Source: a virus
Direction: 5' to 3' (one strand)
IMG/VR virus record: IMGVR_UViG_3300005513_000323
Span: 1 to 37,485 of that record
DNA length: 37,485 bases
Within the stretch, counting starts at the first letter, position 1; every line of letters starts with the position of its first letter. A model generated the notes under the pieces. That model made no database searches and had not been told where the DNA came from. It was given only the letters and a program-made list of their open reading frames with translations. This document shows, piece by piece, positions 1 through 7,215 of the stretch. The translations under genes were made by a program, and so were the position numbers.

Positions 1-99
1 CAGCTCGACGCCCTCGCCGCTGAGCGCGGCATCAAGTTCCGCAAGGACACCAAGACGGCGACCAAGCTCGCCAAGCTCACCGCACCCGCGGGCGAGTGA
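1..99 (+). CDS. C-terminal end of a phage head-region protein (partial)
   Basis: Only the last 32 codons are in the window, open at the left edge and ending in TGA at 97-99. The piece reads LDALAAERGIKFRKDTK and then alternates Lys, Thr and Ala. This resembles the small HeH/LEM-type helix-extended-helix domain that often closes phage capsid or capsid-adjacent proteins. Its place immediately before the head-tail connector genes fits a capsid-module protein. The rest of the protein is not visible, so identity is inferred from position and a short motif only. Confidence 0.5.
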   Translation, partial: QLDALAAERGIKFRKDTKTATKLAKLTAPAGE

Positions 100-154
100 A
101 CCCCGAGCGGGCGGCCGCGACGCCGCCCGCTCTCCCCTCTGAGGAGGCACGTTC

Positions 155-451
155 ATGCTGACCATCACCCTCCCCGAGCACCTCGCAGACTCGCACCTGC
201 TCGCCGGCGTCGAGTTCGTCGACGGCAGCGCGACCGTCACGGAGCTCGGCAGCCATACCCGCCACTACTTCGAACTGGTCGGCGCGACCGTCGAGGACGC
301 CAGCACGCCCGCGGCCGACGACGCCGAGCCGACCCAGCAAGACCCCGACGACGCCCCCGCGCCGGACGGCGACCCCTCCCCGGACGCCGAGGCGGCCGCA
401 CCCGCCAAGCCCCGCCGCAGTCGGAAGGCTGCGCCCGTCGAGGAGGCCTGA
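155..451 (+). CDS. small phage protein with acidic Pro/Ala-rich tail, unknown function
   Basis: This 98-residue protein starts at ATG 155, after a strong GAGGAGG ribosome site. Residues 1-48 form a compact part containing FVDGSATVTELGSHTR. Residues 49-98 are low-complexity (Ala, Asp, Pro) and end in a basic patch KPRRSRK. It lies between the capsid-region gene and the head-tail adaptor, where many actinophages carry a small gene of unknown role. The next gene starts two bases after its stop, so the two are translationally coupled. I do not recognise a named domain. Confidence 0.7.
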   Translation: MLTITLPEHLADSHLLAGVEFVDGSATVTELGSHTRHYFELVGATVEDASTPAADDAEPTQQDPDDAPAPDGDPSPDAEAAAPAKPRRSRKAAPVEEA

Positions 452-453
452 CC

Positions 454-846
454 GTGTGGTTCCCGTACGCGGAGGAGACGGATGTGCCTGCCGCCGTGGC
501 GGTGGAGTTCGACGACGTCGCCACGTCGCTGCGCACCGCCTCCTACCGTGTGCGGGACGCCCTCAAGACGGCCCGGTTCGAGGTCGACGGCGACGGCAAG
601 CCGACCGACACGCATGTCGTCGAGGCCATCAAGGACGCCACGATCGCGCAGCTCTCGTTCTGGGCTGAAACCGGCGACGCCTCGGGCGCGGGCGCGCAGC
701 TCGGCGGCGGCTCGATCCTGTCGGTCTCTCTGCCCGGCGGATCCGGTGCGGCGGATGCTCGCGCGAAGCAGGAGGCACGTGAGGCACCGGCCGTCGACGA
801 CATCCTGCGGTCCTGCCCGGGCATCGACTGGGCGGTGCAGTACTGA
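454..846 (+). CDS. putative head-to-tail adaptor (connector)
   Basis: 130 residues from GTG 454, preceded by GAGGAGG overlapping the end of the upstream gene. The sequence is helical and begins with an acidic N-terminus (WFPYAEETD). A long helix covers about residues 25-70, followed by a Gly-rich turn, and it ends in IDWAVQY. Size, helicity and position (first of four small genes between capsid and major tail protein) match siphophage adaptor proteins of the gp6/gp15-like type, which bind the portal ring. It overlaps the next start by one base. The call rests mainly on order and size. Confidence 0.6.
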   Translation: MWFPYAEETDVPAAVAVEFDDVATSLRTASYRVRDALKTARFEVDGDGKPTDTHVVEAIKDATIAQLSFWAETGDASGAGAQLGGGSILSVSLPGGSGAADARAKQEAREAPAVDDILRSCPGIDWAVQY

Positions 847-1178
847 TGCGCCGCCTGCCGAAGCGGCTCATGCCGCACCGCAACCTCGTCTCCTACCGCC
901 CGAAGACCGGAGAGGGCGCCTACGGGCCCGTCTACGGCCCCGCGGTGGTCGCGAAGCGCGCCGCGATCGACGACAAGCGCCGCCTCCTGCGCATGACTGG
1001 TGGCCGCGAGCTGATCTCGTCCGCGCGCGTCGCGCTCGACCTCGAACACCTCATGCCCGAAGGATCCCTCGTCACCGTCTGGCGCGGGCGTCCGAACGAA
1101 CTCGAGCGCACCGCGGTGTTCGTCGAGACCGCCGACTTCGACGGGCTCCCCGAGTTCGTGCAGATCACCTTGGAGTGA
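846..1178 (+). CDS. putative head-tail stopper (head closure protein)
   Basis: 110 residues from ATG 846, overlapping the previous stop (TGATG). The N-terminus is basic and the rest is beta-rich, with SLVTVWRGRPNE followed by VFVETADFDGLPEFVQITLE near the end. A small beta-barrel stopper in second place in the connector cassette is the usual siphophage arrangement. The stopper seals the filled head until the tail docks. There is no diagnostic motif, so the call is from synteny and fold-like composition. Confidence 0.55.
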   Translation: MRRLPKRLMPHRNLVSYRPKTGEGAYGPVYGPAVVAKRAAIDDKRRLLRMTGGRELISSARVALDLEHLMPEGSLVTVWRGRPNELERTAVFVETADFDGLPEFVQITLE

Positions 1179-1181
1179 ACG

Positions 1182-1541
1182 ATGGCGCTGACCTGGCGCG
1201 GTGACGAAGCGATGTCGCGGATGCGCGAGGGCGCCGCGCGCGGTCTCACGCGCGCCGCGCGGGCGCTCCTCGCAGAGTCGCAGTCGCGCGTGCCGGTCGA
1301 CTCCGGTGACCTGCGCAACTCCGGCGCCGTGCACCCCGCGACGCCGTCATCGCTGCAGTCCCGCGTGACGTACAGCGCTTCGAGTCCCGACGGCTACCCC
1401 TACGGGGTCCGCCAGCACGAGGACCTCACCCTCGACCACCCCCACGGCGGTGAAGCGAAGTTCCTGGAACGCCCGGCCGCCGAGATGCGCGGCGAGCTCA
1501 TGCAGGTCGTCGCCGTCGAGATCAAGCGCGCCGTCGGATAG
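1182..1541 (+). CDS. HK97 gp10-like tail-joining protein
   Basis: 119 residues from ATG 1182 with a GGAG site about seven bases upstream. The order of motifs is typical of the HK97 gp10/minor capsid family: an N-terminal amphipathic helix, then RVPVDSGDLRNSG, an aromatic stretch around SPDGYPYGVRQHED, a GGEAKFLERP motif, and a C-terminal helix. The VDSGDLRxS and KFLExP motifs are the strongest evidence. Proteins of this family join the head-completion complex to the tail tube. Confidence 0.8.
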   Translation: MALTWRGDEAMSRMREGAARGLTRAARALLAESQSRVPVDSGDLRNSGAVHPATPSSLQSRVTYSASSPDGYPYGVRQHEDLTLDHPHGGEAKFLERPAAEMRGELMQVVAVEIKRAVG

Positions 1542-1549
1542 GAGGCCTC

Positions 1550-1978
1550 ATGACCTGGCATTCCACCGTGCTCACGGGCCTCGCCGAGCAGATCGCCGGT
1601 GCCGGTCTCGGCGTCTACCGCGAGGACGGCCAGTACGCCGAGGCCGAGCGCGGCATCGTCATGCAGGCCTACCCCGAGCGGCCCGTCGAGCTGATCTCGC
1701 TCTCGCTGTACCTGCCCGAGCGGACTCTGCTCTCCCCCACCGCGAAGCACGACCTCAGCACGCCGCGCGTCCAGATCCGCTACCGCCTCCTGGGTCATCC
1801 CTTCGGCGGCATCGACATGTTCGACGGGCTGAGCGCGGTCATCGACGGGAAGCACCTCACCCTCGGCGACGCCGTCGCGACCGGCGAGTACGTCTCCTTC
1901 GCGAGCCTCGGCCAGGACGCCTCAGCGCGCCACGAGTTCAGCACGAACTGGAAGCTCACCGGCCTCCGCCCCCTCTGA
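1550..1978 (+). CDS. putative tail terminator protein
   Basis: 142 residues from ATG 1550, with AGGAGG five to ten bases upstream. It is a small alpha/beta protein with LSLYLPERTLLSP and a central VQIRYRL strand. A GGIDMFDGL segment and a C-terminal NWKLTGLRPL follow. Fourth in the connector cassette and directly before the major tail protein, it occupies the tail-terminator slot (lambda gpU/HK97 gp11-like), a hexamer that caps the finished tube. An extension of the reading frame continues over the next gene only because stop codons are rare in this GC-rich DNA. Confidence 0.65.
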   Translation: MTWHSTVLTGLAEQIAGAGLGVYREDGQYAEAERGIVMQAYPERPVELISLSLYLPERTLLSPTAKHDLSTPRVQIRYRLLGHPFGGIDMFDGLSAVIDGKHLTLGDAVATGEYVSFASLGQDASARHEFSTNWKLTGLRPL

Positions 1979-2073
1979 CCACCCGCGCCGCGGGCCCGCC
2001 GCCAGGCGCGGCACTCCATCGAGCCTCCGCATCCGCGGGGGCTCTCGCCATTCCTGGAAGGAAACCCCCTGTC

Positions 2074-2841
2074 ATGACCACCTTCGCCGCTGTGACGCCC
2101 ACCCTGGGCTCGGTCGCGCAGTCGTACGAGTACATCGTCGACGTCGCCCCGGTCCCCGTCGGCGCCGCTCCGAAGAACTACCGCAACGTCCCCGACATCA
2201 ACCAGTTCAACCCGCAGTTCGCGGCGCAGCTGCAGGACATCACGACCTACGCCAACAAGGGCCAGCAGGCGCAGACGAAGGTCGGCTCGGCGCCGACCGC
2301 CGCCTTCAACATCCTCAAGATCCGCGACTCGCTGGGCGACTTCCAGCCCGAGTGGCAGATCCTGAAGACCGCATCCGACAAGTCCGGCCAGGACAACCTC
2401 GTCTACCTGCGCTGGTACGACGCCCTCGGCGCGTCCGACGCCTACGAGGGCCTGTTCCTCGTGGCCCGCGACAACCGCCCGGAGAACGGCCCGCAGGGCC
2501 CCGGCTGGGACGCGTTCACGTTCACCGCGGCCGGTCCCATCCTCCCGATCGTGAACCCGGTCAAGACGGGCTCGAAGACGGCGTGGAACCTCACCATCGG
2601 CGGCTCGCCGACGGGCGGCACGTTCACGCTGTCGCTCAACGGTGTCGCGACCCCGGCGCTGGCGTACAACACCGCCGCCGCCGCGATCGCCACCGCGTTG
2701 AACGGGCTGTCCGGTGTGACCGGCATCACGGGCATCGCCGCGACCGGCACCGCGCCGATCGCGATCGCCCTGCCGACCGCGGCGGTCCTCACCGTCACCG
2801 CAGCGCTGACGCCCGCCGGCGCCACTGCGACGCTCGCGTAA
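2074..2841 (+). CDS. major tail protein with C-terminal Ig-like domain
   Basis: 255 residues from ATG 2074, with a TGGAAGGAA site upstream. The open frame extends further left but overlaps the previous gene, so this start is preferred. Residues 1-165 look like the tail-tube fold and include a LVYLRWYDALG segment. After a short linker the rest (about 168-255) is a Thr/Ala/Gly-rich beta domain resembling the Ig-like decorations common on tail tubes. This is probably the abundant tube subunit. A 14-bp hairpin follows the stop and may limit read-through into the low-abundance chaperones. Confidence 0.8.
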   Translation: MTTFAAVTPTLGSVAQSYEYIVDVAPVPVGAAPKNYRNVPDINQFNPQFAAQLQDITTYANKGQQAQTKVGSAPTAAFNILKIRDSLGDFQPEWQILKTASDKSGQDNLVYLRWYDALGASDAYEGLFLVARDNRPENGPQGPGWDAFTFTAAGPILPIVNPVKTGSKTAWNLTIGGSPTGGTFTLSLNGVATPALAYNTAAAAIATALNGLSGVTGITGIAATGTAPIAIALPTAAVLTVTAALTPAGATATLA

Positions 2842-2846
2842 CCCCT

Positions 2847-2881
2847 GGCCGTGGGCGGGCACCACCAGCCCGCCCACGGCC
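2847..2881 (+). terminator. perfect 14-bp hairpin after the major tail gene
   Basis: The arms at 2847-2860 (GGCCGTGGGCGGGC) and 2868-2881 are perfect reverse complements around a seven-base loop (ACCACCA). It starts five bases after the major tail stop and lies 30 bp before the chaperone start. No T-run follows, so it may act as a weak terminator, an attenuator or an RNA 3'-end stabiliser rather than a classical Rho-independent terminator. Confidence 0.75.
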
Positions 2882-2911
2882 CCACAAGCACCACCACACG
2901 AGGAGAACAGC

Positions 2912-3403
2912 ATGACCATCAAGGCGTACGAGCGTGGCCGGAAGCTCATCATCGACCTCGGCGACGAGGGCGACGAAGACATGATCCGGATCGTCGTGAA
3001 GCCGATCCCCTCCAAGCAGGGCGCTGCGCTGCAGGCGCTCCACGCAGGCATCGCCTTCGGGCAGTCCGAGGAGCTCGAGCGCGAGGCGACGCTCATGGGT
3101 CGCCTCGCCGTCGGCGTGGAGAACTGGGACACCATCGAGGAGCTGCGCTGGGCTGAGGCTGAGCCTGTGATCCACGCCGCGTTCTTCTGGAACGTGCAGG
3201 GCGGCAGCATCGACCTCGTCAACACGGTCCTGAACGAGGCCCTCGGTGGCTACCCAAAAGCGCTCTCGACGCTGATGGAGCGCAACGGTCTCTCGCAGCC
3301 TTTCAGTCTGTTGAAGACATTGCTCAGTTCGGACGAGGACACCGAGACCCCGTCACCGGCCGATACGAGCGCTACGAGTACCCCGCCTGGTTCCAAGAGC
3401 TGA
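2912..3403 (+). CDS. tail assembly chaperone, short form (gpG-like)
   Basis: 163 residues from ATG 2912 after GAGGAGAA. It has the usual position (between major tail protein and tape measure) and size of the lambda gpG-like chaperone, which coats the tape measure during tail assembly. The body is helical (residues 30-135). The last 30 residues are low-complexity Ser/Thr/Pro because this frame becomes non-homologous after the slip site. A -1 shift at 3253-3259 makes the longer form. Confidence 0.85.
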   Translation: MTIKAYERGRKLIIDLGDEGDEDMIRIVVKPIPSKQGAALQALHAGIAFGQSEELEREATLMGRLAVGVENWDTIEELRWAEAEPVIHAAFFWNVQGGSIDLVNTVLNEALGGYPKALSTLMERNGLSQPFSLLKTLLSSDEDTETPSPADTSATSTPPGSKS

Positions 3404-3651
3404 TCCAGGCAGCGAGCAAGCCGAAGACCGAGCAGGCCGATGCCGAGGCCGGGATCCCCGAGTCCCAGGTCTGGACGGCCGTGTTCCGCGACTGGGAACG
3501 CTTCGTGCTGCCCGACCTGGAGCAGTACTTCCGGCTCGACGCGTACGACCTCGCCGAGGTCGAACGCCCGTGGCGGTGGTTGAGGAATCAGATCCTCGCC
3601 CTGCTCGACATCCCCGATTCGCGCGTCGCGCGAAGCATCGACAGATCGTGA
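2912..3651 (+). CDS. tail assembly chaperone, -1 frameshift fusion (gpGT-like)
   Basis: Read as join(2912..3259, 3259..3651). At C CCA AAA (3253-3259) the ribosome can slip back one base. The new frame continues as SALDADGAQRSL, then VEDIAQFGRGHRDP, then YPAWFQELIQ, and ends DIPDSRVARSIDRS at TGA 3649-3651. The T part is rich in charged and aromatic residues and is clearly coding, although no independent start with a ribosome site precedes it. Nine bases separate its stop from the tape measure ATG. Frameshifting at this place is a conserved feature of long-tailed phages. Confidence 0.8.
3253..3259 (+). promoter_or_regulatory. programmed -1 ribosomal frameshift slippery site
   Basis: The heptamer CCCAAAA is positioned in the zero frame as C CCA AAA, the canonical X XXY YYZ layout. 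Both tRNAs can re-pair after a one-base slip (CCA to CCC, AAA to AAA). It lies between the two overlapping chaperone frames and is the only such heptamer I noticed in the overlap. Confidence 0.8.
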
Positions 3652-3660
3652 GGTGATCCG

Positions 3661-6600
3661 ATGTCGTTCGAGGCCGCCGAACTCGTCGCAACAATCCAGC
3701 TCGGCGGAGCGGACAAGGCCGACCGCGACCTGTCGTCGTTCAAGTCGAAGCTGGAGCAGACCGACGCCGCAGCGTCGAAGCTCGGCCGCGCGGCGGAGCA
3801 GACGTTCCGTGCGGCGGCCGTCGGGATCGGCGTCGCGTCGACCGCGGCCGTCGCCTACGTCTCGAACCTCTTCAAGACCGGTGTCGCGTACAACCAGCTG
3901 CAGCAGACGTCCCGTGCGGCGCTGAAGACCCTCACCGGCGGCGCCGAGCAGGCGAACGCCCAGATGGACAAGCTCGACGCGTTCGCGAAGAACTCGCCGT
4001 TCTCGAAGTCGGTCTTCATCACCGCACAGCAGCAGCTCATCGGCTTCGGCATGCAGGCCGACAAGGTGATCCCGACCCTCGACGCCATGCAGAACGCCGT
4101 CGCCGCCGTCGGTGGCGGGAACCAGCAGCTCTCCGAGCTCGTGTTCATCCTCGCCCAGATCCAGGCCGCGGGGAAGATCACCGGCCAGGACCTCATGCAG
4201 TTCGGCCAGCGCGGTGTGAACGCGGCCGAGATCATCGGATCCCGGATGGGCAAGACCGGCGCCGAGATCCGCGACGAGATCACGAACGGCACCCTCGACG
4301 CCCAGGCCGCCATCGATGCGCTCGTGACCGGCATGGGCGTGAAGTTCGCCGGCGCCTCGGCGGGGGTCAAGCAGACGTTCTCCGGCACGGTCGACCGGAT
4401 CAAGGCCGTCTCGCGCGACATCGGTGCCGCTCTCGCGGAGCCGTTCGTCGGGAAGAACGGCGGCGGTCTCTTCGTCACCTGGGGCAACCAGGTCGCAGAC
4501 GTCATGCGCGCCGTCGAGGGCCACGTCGCCCCCGTGGTGAGCATGCTCACGGCCCGCGCGATGCCCGCGTTCGCTGGCATCACCGAGACTCTCGACAAGG
4601 CCAAGGTCCAGGTGAAGTCCTGGGACTCGTCCCAGCTTGAGACGTCTCTCAACCAGCTCGGCACGCACGGTCCGGCCATTGCCGCGACCGCGGGCGCGAT
4701 CCTCGGCGTGAACAGCCAGCTCCTCGCATCACTGCCGATCGTCGGCCGGTTCATCCCCGGGTTCAACCCTATCGTCGGCATCCTCGCTGGAGCCGCGGCC
4801 GCGTCCCCGGCCGTGCGCAAGGAGTTCTCCGGTCTCCTCGGTTCCCTGAAGCCGCTCGTGCCCGTCACGGTGGAGCTCGGCAAGGTCGCGTCGCAATCCC
4901 TGAACGCCGTGCTGCCGGTGGTCGCGTCCGGGATCCGCGCGGTCACGGCCGTCGCTGGCCCCGCCGTCGACATCATCAGCCGCATCCCGGCCCCGATGCT
5001 CGCGACCGCCGCCGCGGGCGTCGCGGTGTTCGCCGCGCTGCGCTCGAACATCCCGATGCTCGAGTCGTTCGTGAACGGATGGAAGCGGCTCGCGGAGCAG
5101 GCCGCGGTCCAGAAGGCCCTCTCCGGCATGAGCACGGAGATCGGCTCGACGGCGACCGGCATCGGTGCGGCGGCGAAGGCCGCGGAAGGCGCTGCAGCGT
5201 CGTCCGGAGTCATGTCGACGGCGTTCGGCATGGCCGGCCGCGCGGCGACCGGCCTCGGCGTCGCCATCAAGGGCGCGTTCCTCTCGAACCCAATCGGGTG
5301 GATCATCCTCGGCGTCTCGACGGCGGCCACGATCCTCACCGGCGTGCTCACGGCACAGGCCGAAGCCGCGCAGAAGGCCCAGGAGCGCATCGACGGCTAC
5401 CGCGAGACGCTGAACGAGGCCGGCGGCATGACCGAGGCCACCATCACCAAGATCCGCGACAGCATCAAGAAGCTCGGCGATCTCGACCTGGACTTCGTCG
5501 CCGCGATGTTCGACGGCGGCGCGCTCAAGGACGCCGAGGCGTGGGTCTCGAAGGTCGGAGGCGCCGAGGCGGCTCTGCTGAAGTTCGGCACCACATCGGA
5601 CATCGTGACCAAGGCCATCCGTGACGGAGGTCCGGCGTACGACGCGCTCCTCGAATCGCTCAAGAAGCACGGACAGGAGACCGAGAAGGTCGCGAACTCA
5701 TCCGGTGTGATGAAGGAGCAGCTGACTGATTCGGCGAACGCGGCGAACGCGTTCAGCGCCGCGATCGAGGATCAGCGCAACGCGCTGCAGGTGGCCCAGA
5801 CGATCCAGGCCGAGTTCAACGAGAAGCAGCGAGACGCCGCGGCTCGAATGTCCGAGACCGCGCGCTCGAACGAGCGGATCAACACGGCTCTCGGGATCCT
5901 CCGAGACACCAGCTCCGACGCCGCTACCAAGCTGAAGGCGCTCACACAGGCGCTCGACGAGCTCAACGGCGGCACGAGGTCCCAAGAGGACCTCACGCAG
6001 CAGCTCAACGACCGGACGAGGTCGCTGGCGGATGCGTTCGCGGTCGCTGACGAGAACGGCAACAAGCTCGCCGACTCGCTCGTGCAGGCGAACGGTCAGA
6101 TCGACACGTCGACTGCGGCCGGATCCGCTCTCCGCACTCAGGTGTCCGGTCTTGCCGACGACTACAAGTCCGCGATGATCGCCGCACAGGAGCAGGCGCG
6201 CGCGAACGGCCAGGTCACGATGTCGGCCGAGACAGCCGCGGGGATCTACGCCAACTACTCGGGCAAGCTCCGGGAGGCGGCGGAGTCCGCCGGCGTCGCC
6301 GGAGAGAAACTCGACGCGTTCGTGCAGTCGGCCCTCACGTCGCCCGAGGTGATCCGGTTCACGCTGAGCGACGATGGCTCGATCGACGCGACGAAGCTCC
6401 GTCTCGTGGACCTGTTCACGCAGATAGCGGGGCTCCCGGTCGGGCAGGCGATCGTCACCGACGAGGGCACCATCGCGCCCATCATGAACGACATGCAGGC
6501 GCTCGGCCTGCGCGTCGAGAAGGGCGCCGACGGCGTCGTCCGGGTGTTCAAGGACGAGGGATCGTTCAACACCGTCGAGGACGGGCTGAACCGGGTCTCC

Positions 6601-7206
6601 CGACCGCGCGATTCCAGTGTGACCGCATACGCCGACACAGGATCCGCAGAGGGCGCCCTCAACCAGGCCGCACGTGATCGCGTCTCGACGATCTTCGCCA
6701 AGACGGTGAACCTCGCGACCGTCGAGGACCCCGCCGGAAGGTGGGCGACTGGTGGACCCGTGTTCGGGCCGGGAACGGCGACGTCCGACTCGGTGCCCGC
6801 CCGGCTGTCGAACAACGAGCACGTCTGGACGGCGGCGGAAACCGCCGGCGCAGGCGGGCACGGGAAGGTACAGCAGCTCCGCTACCTGGCCCGCACGGGT
6901 CGACTCGGTGAGATCGTTCCCGGCTTCGCCGAGGGCGGCCCTATCGGAACGATCCGCGCTGACCGGCTCCCGGCCCTGTCTGTGCCCGCCCCGCGAAGCG
7001 CGCAGGCCGGGACGTCCGAGGTGGCTGCTGGCCAGACCGGCACCGGACCAGATCTCGGTCAGGTGCTGGCGCTGCTCGAGAAGATCGCCGCCGGCCCCGA
7101 CGGCGCGAACGCCCTGGTGCAGCTCTTGCAGCGCATCGCGGTGGCCGTCGAGTCCGGGCGCCGTGATTCGAAATCCGATGCGTGGAGCGCCGCGCAGTTC
7201 CTGTAG
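3661..7206 (+). CDS. tape measure protein
   Basis: 1181 residues from ATG 3661 after GAGGTGA. By far the longest gene of the cluster, it directly follows the chaperones. Residues about 75-260 match the conserved tape-measure N-terminal domain, with SPFSKSVFITAQQQLIGFG, then GKITGQDLMQFGQRGVNAAE, then KQTFSGTVDRIK. Hydrophobic stretches occur around 345-385 and 538-563 (GWIILGVSTAATILTGVL). A long Ala/Gln/Glu-rich coiled-coil region follows at about 690-850. The C-terminal 130 residues carry a Gly/Pro-rich segment typical of the tail-tip end. It sets tail length and is thought to be ejected before the DNA. No lytic-enzyme domain is obvious. Confidence 0.92.
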   Translation: MSFEAAELVATIQLGGADKADRDLSSFKSKLEQTDAAASKLGRAAEQTFRAAAVGIGVASTAAVAYVSNLFKTGVAYNQLQQTSRAALKTLTGGAEQANAQMDKLDAFAKNSPFSKSVFITAQQQLIGFGMQADKVIPTLDAMQNAVAAVGGGNQQLSELVFILAQIQAAGKITGQDLMQFGQRGVNAAEIIGSRMGKTGAEIRDEITNGTLDAQAAIDALVTGMGVKFAGASAGVKQTFSGTVDRIKAVSRDIGAALAEPFVGKNGGGLFVTWGNQVADVMRAVEGHVAPVVSMLTARAMPAFAGITETLDKAKVQVKSWDSSQLETSLNQLGTHGPAIAATAGAILGVNSQLLASLPIVGRFIPGFNPIVGILAGAAAASPAVRKEFSGLLGSLKPLVPVTVELGKVASQSLNAVLPVVASGIRAVTAVAGPAVDIISRIPAPMLATAAAGVAVFAALRSNIPMLESFVNGWKRLAEQAAVQKALSGMSTEIGSTATGIGAAAKAAEGAAASSGVMSTAFGMAGRAATGLGVAIKGAFLSNPIGWIILGVSTAATILTGVLTAQAEAAQKAQERIDGYRETLNEAGGMTEATITKIRDSIKKLGDLDLDFVAAMFDGGALKDAEAWVSKVGGAEAALLKFGTTSDIVTKAIRDGGPAYDALLESLKKHGQETEKVANSSGVMKEQLTDSANAANAFSAAIEDQRNALQVAQTIQAEFNEKQRDAAARMSETARSNERINTALGILRDTSSDAATKLKALTQALDELNGGTRSQEDLTQQLNDRTRSLADAFAVADENGNKLADSLVQANGQIDTSTAAGSALRTQVSGLADDYKSAMIAAQEQARANGQVTMSAETAAGIYANYSGKLREAAESAGVAGEKLDAFVQSALTSPEVIRFTLSDDGSIDATKLRLVDLFTQIAGLPVGQAIVTDEGTIAPIMNDMQALGLRVEKGADGVVRVFKDEGSFNTVEDGLNRVSRPRDSSVTAYADTGSAEGALNQAARDRVSTIFAKTVNLATVEDPAGRWATGGPVFGPGTATSDSVPARLSNNEHVWTAAETAGAGGHGKVQQLRYLARTGRLGEIVPGFAEGGPIGTIRADRLPALSVPAPRSAQAGTSEVAAGQTGTGPDLGQVLALLEKIAAGPDGANALVQLLQRIAVAVESGRRDSKSDAWSAAQFL

Positions 7207-7215
7207 GAGGTTCCA

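Noticed and set aside
543-1334. Long leftward open frame (263 residues) over the head-tail connector genes
   Set aside because: Mirror of rightward coding in GC-rich DNA; Arg/Ala/His-rich with no ribosome site and no homology-like motifs, while the rightward genes have good starts and overlaps.
1450-2841. Rightward frame of 463 residues including the major tail protein
   Set aside because: The first 200 codons overlap two other genes and are Arg/Pro-rich; the internal ATG 2074 with GGAAGGA is the real start.
1795-3225. Leftward 476-residue frame across major tail and chaperone genes
   Set aside because: Low-complexity Arg/Gly/Asp composition typical of an antisense shadow; rightward genes are well supported.
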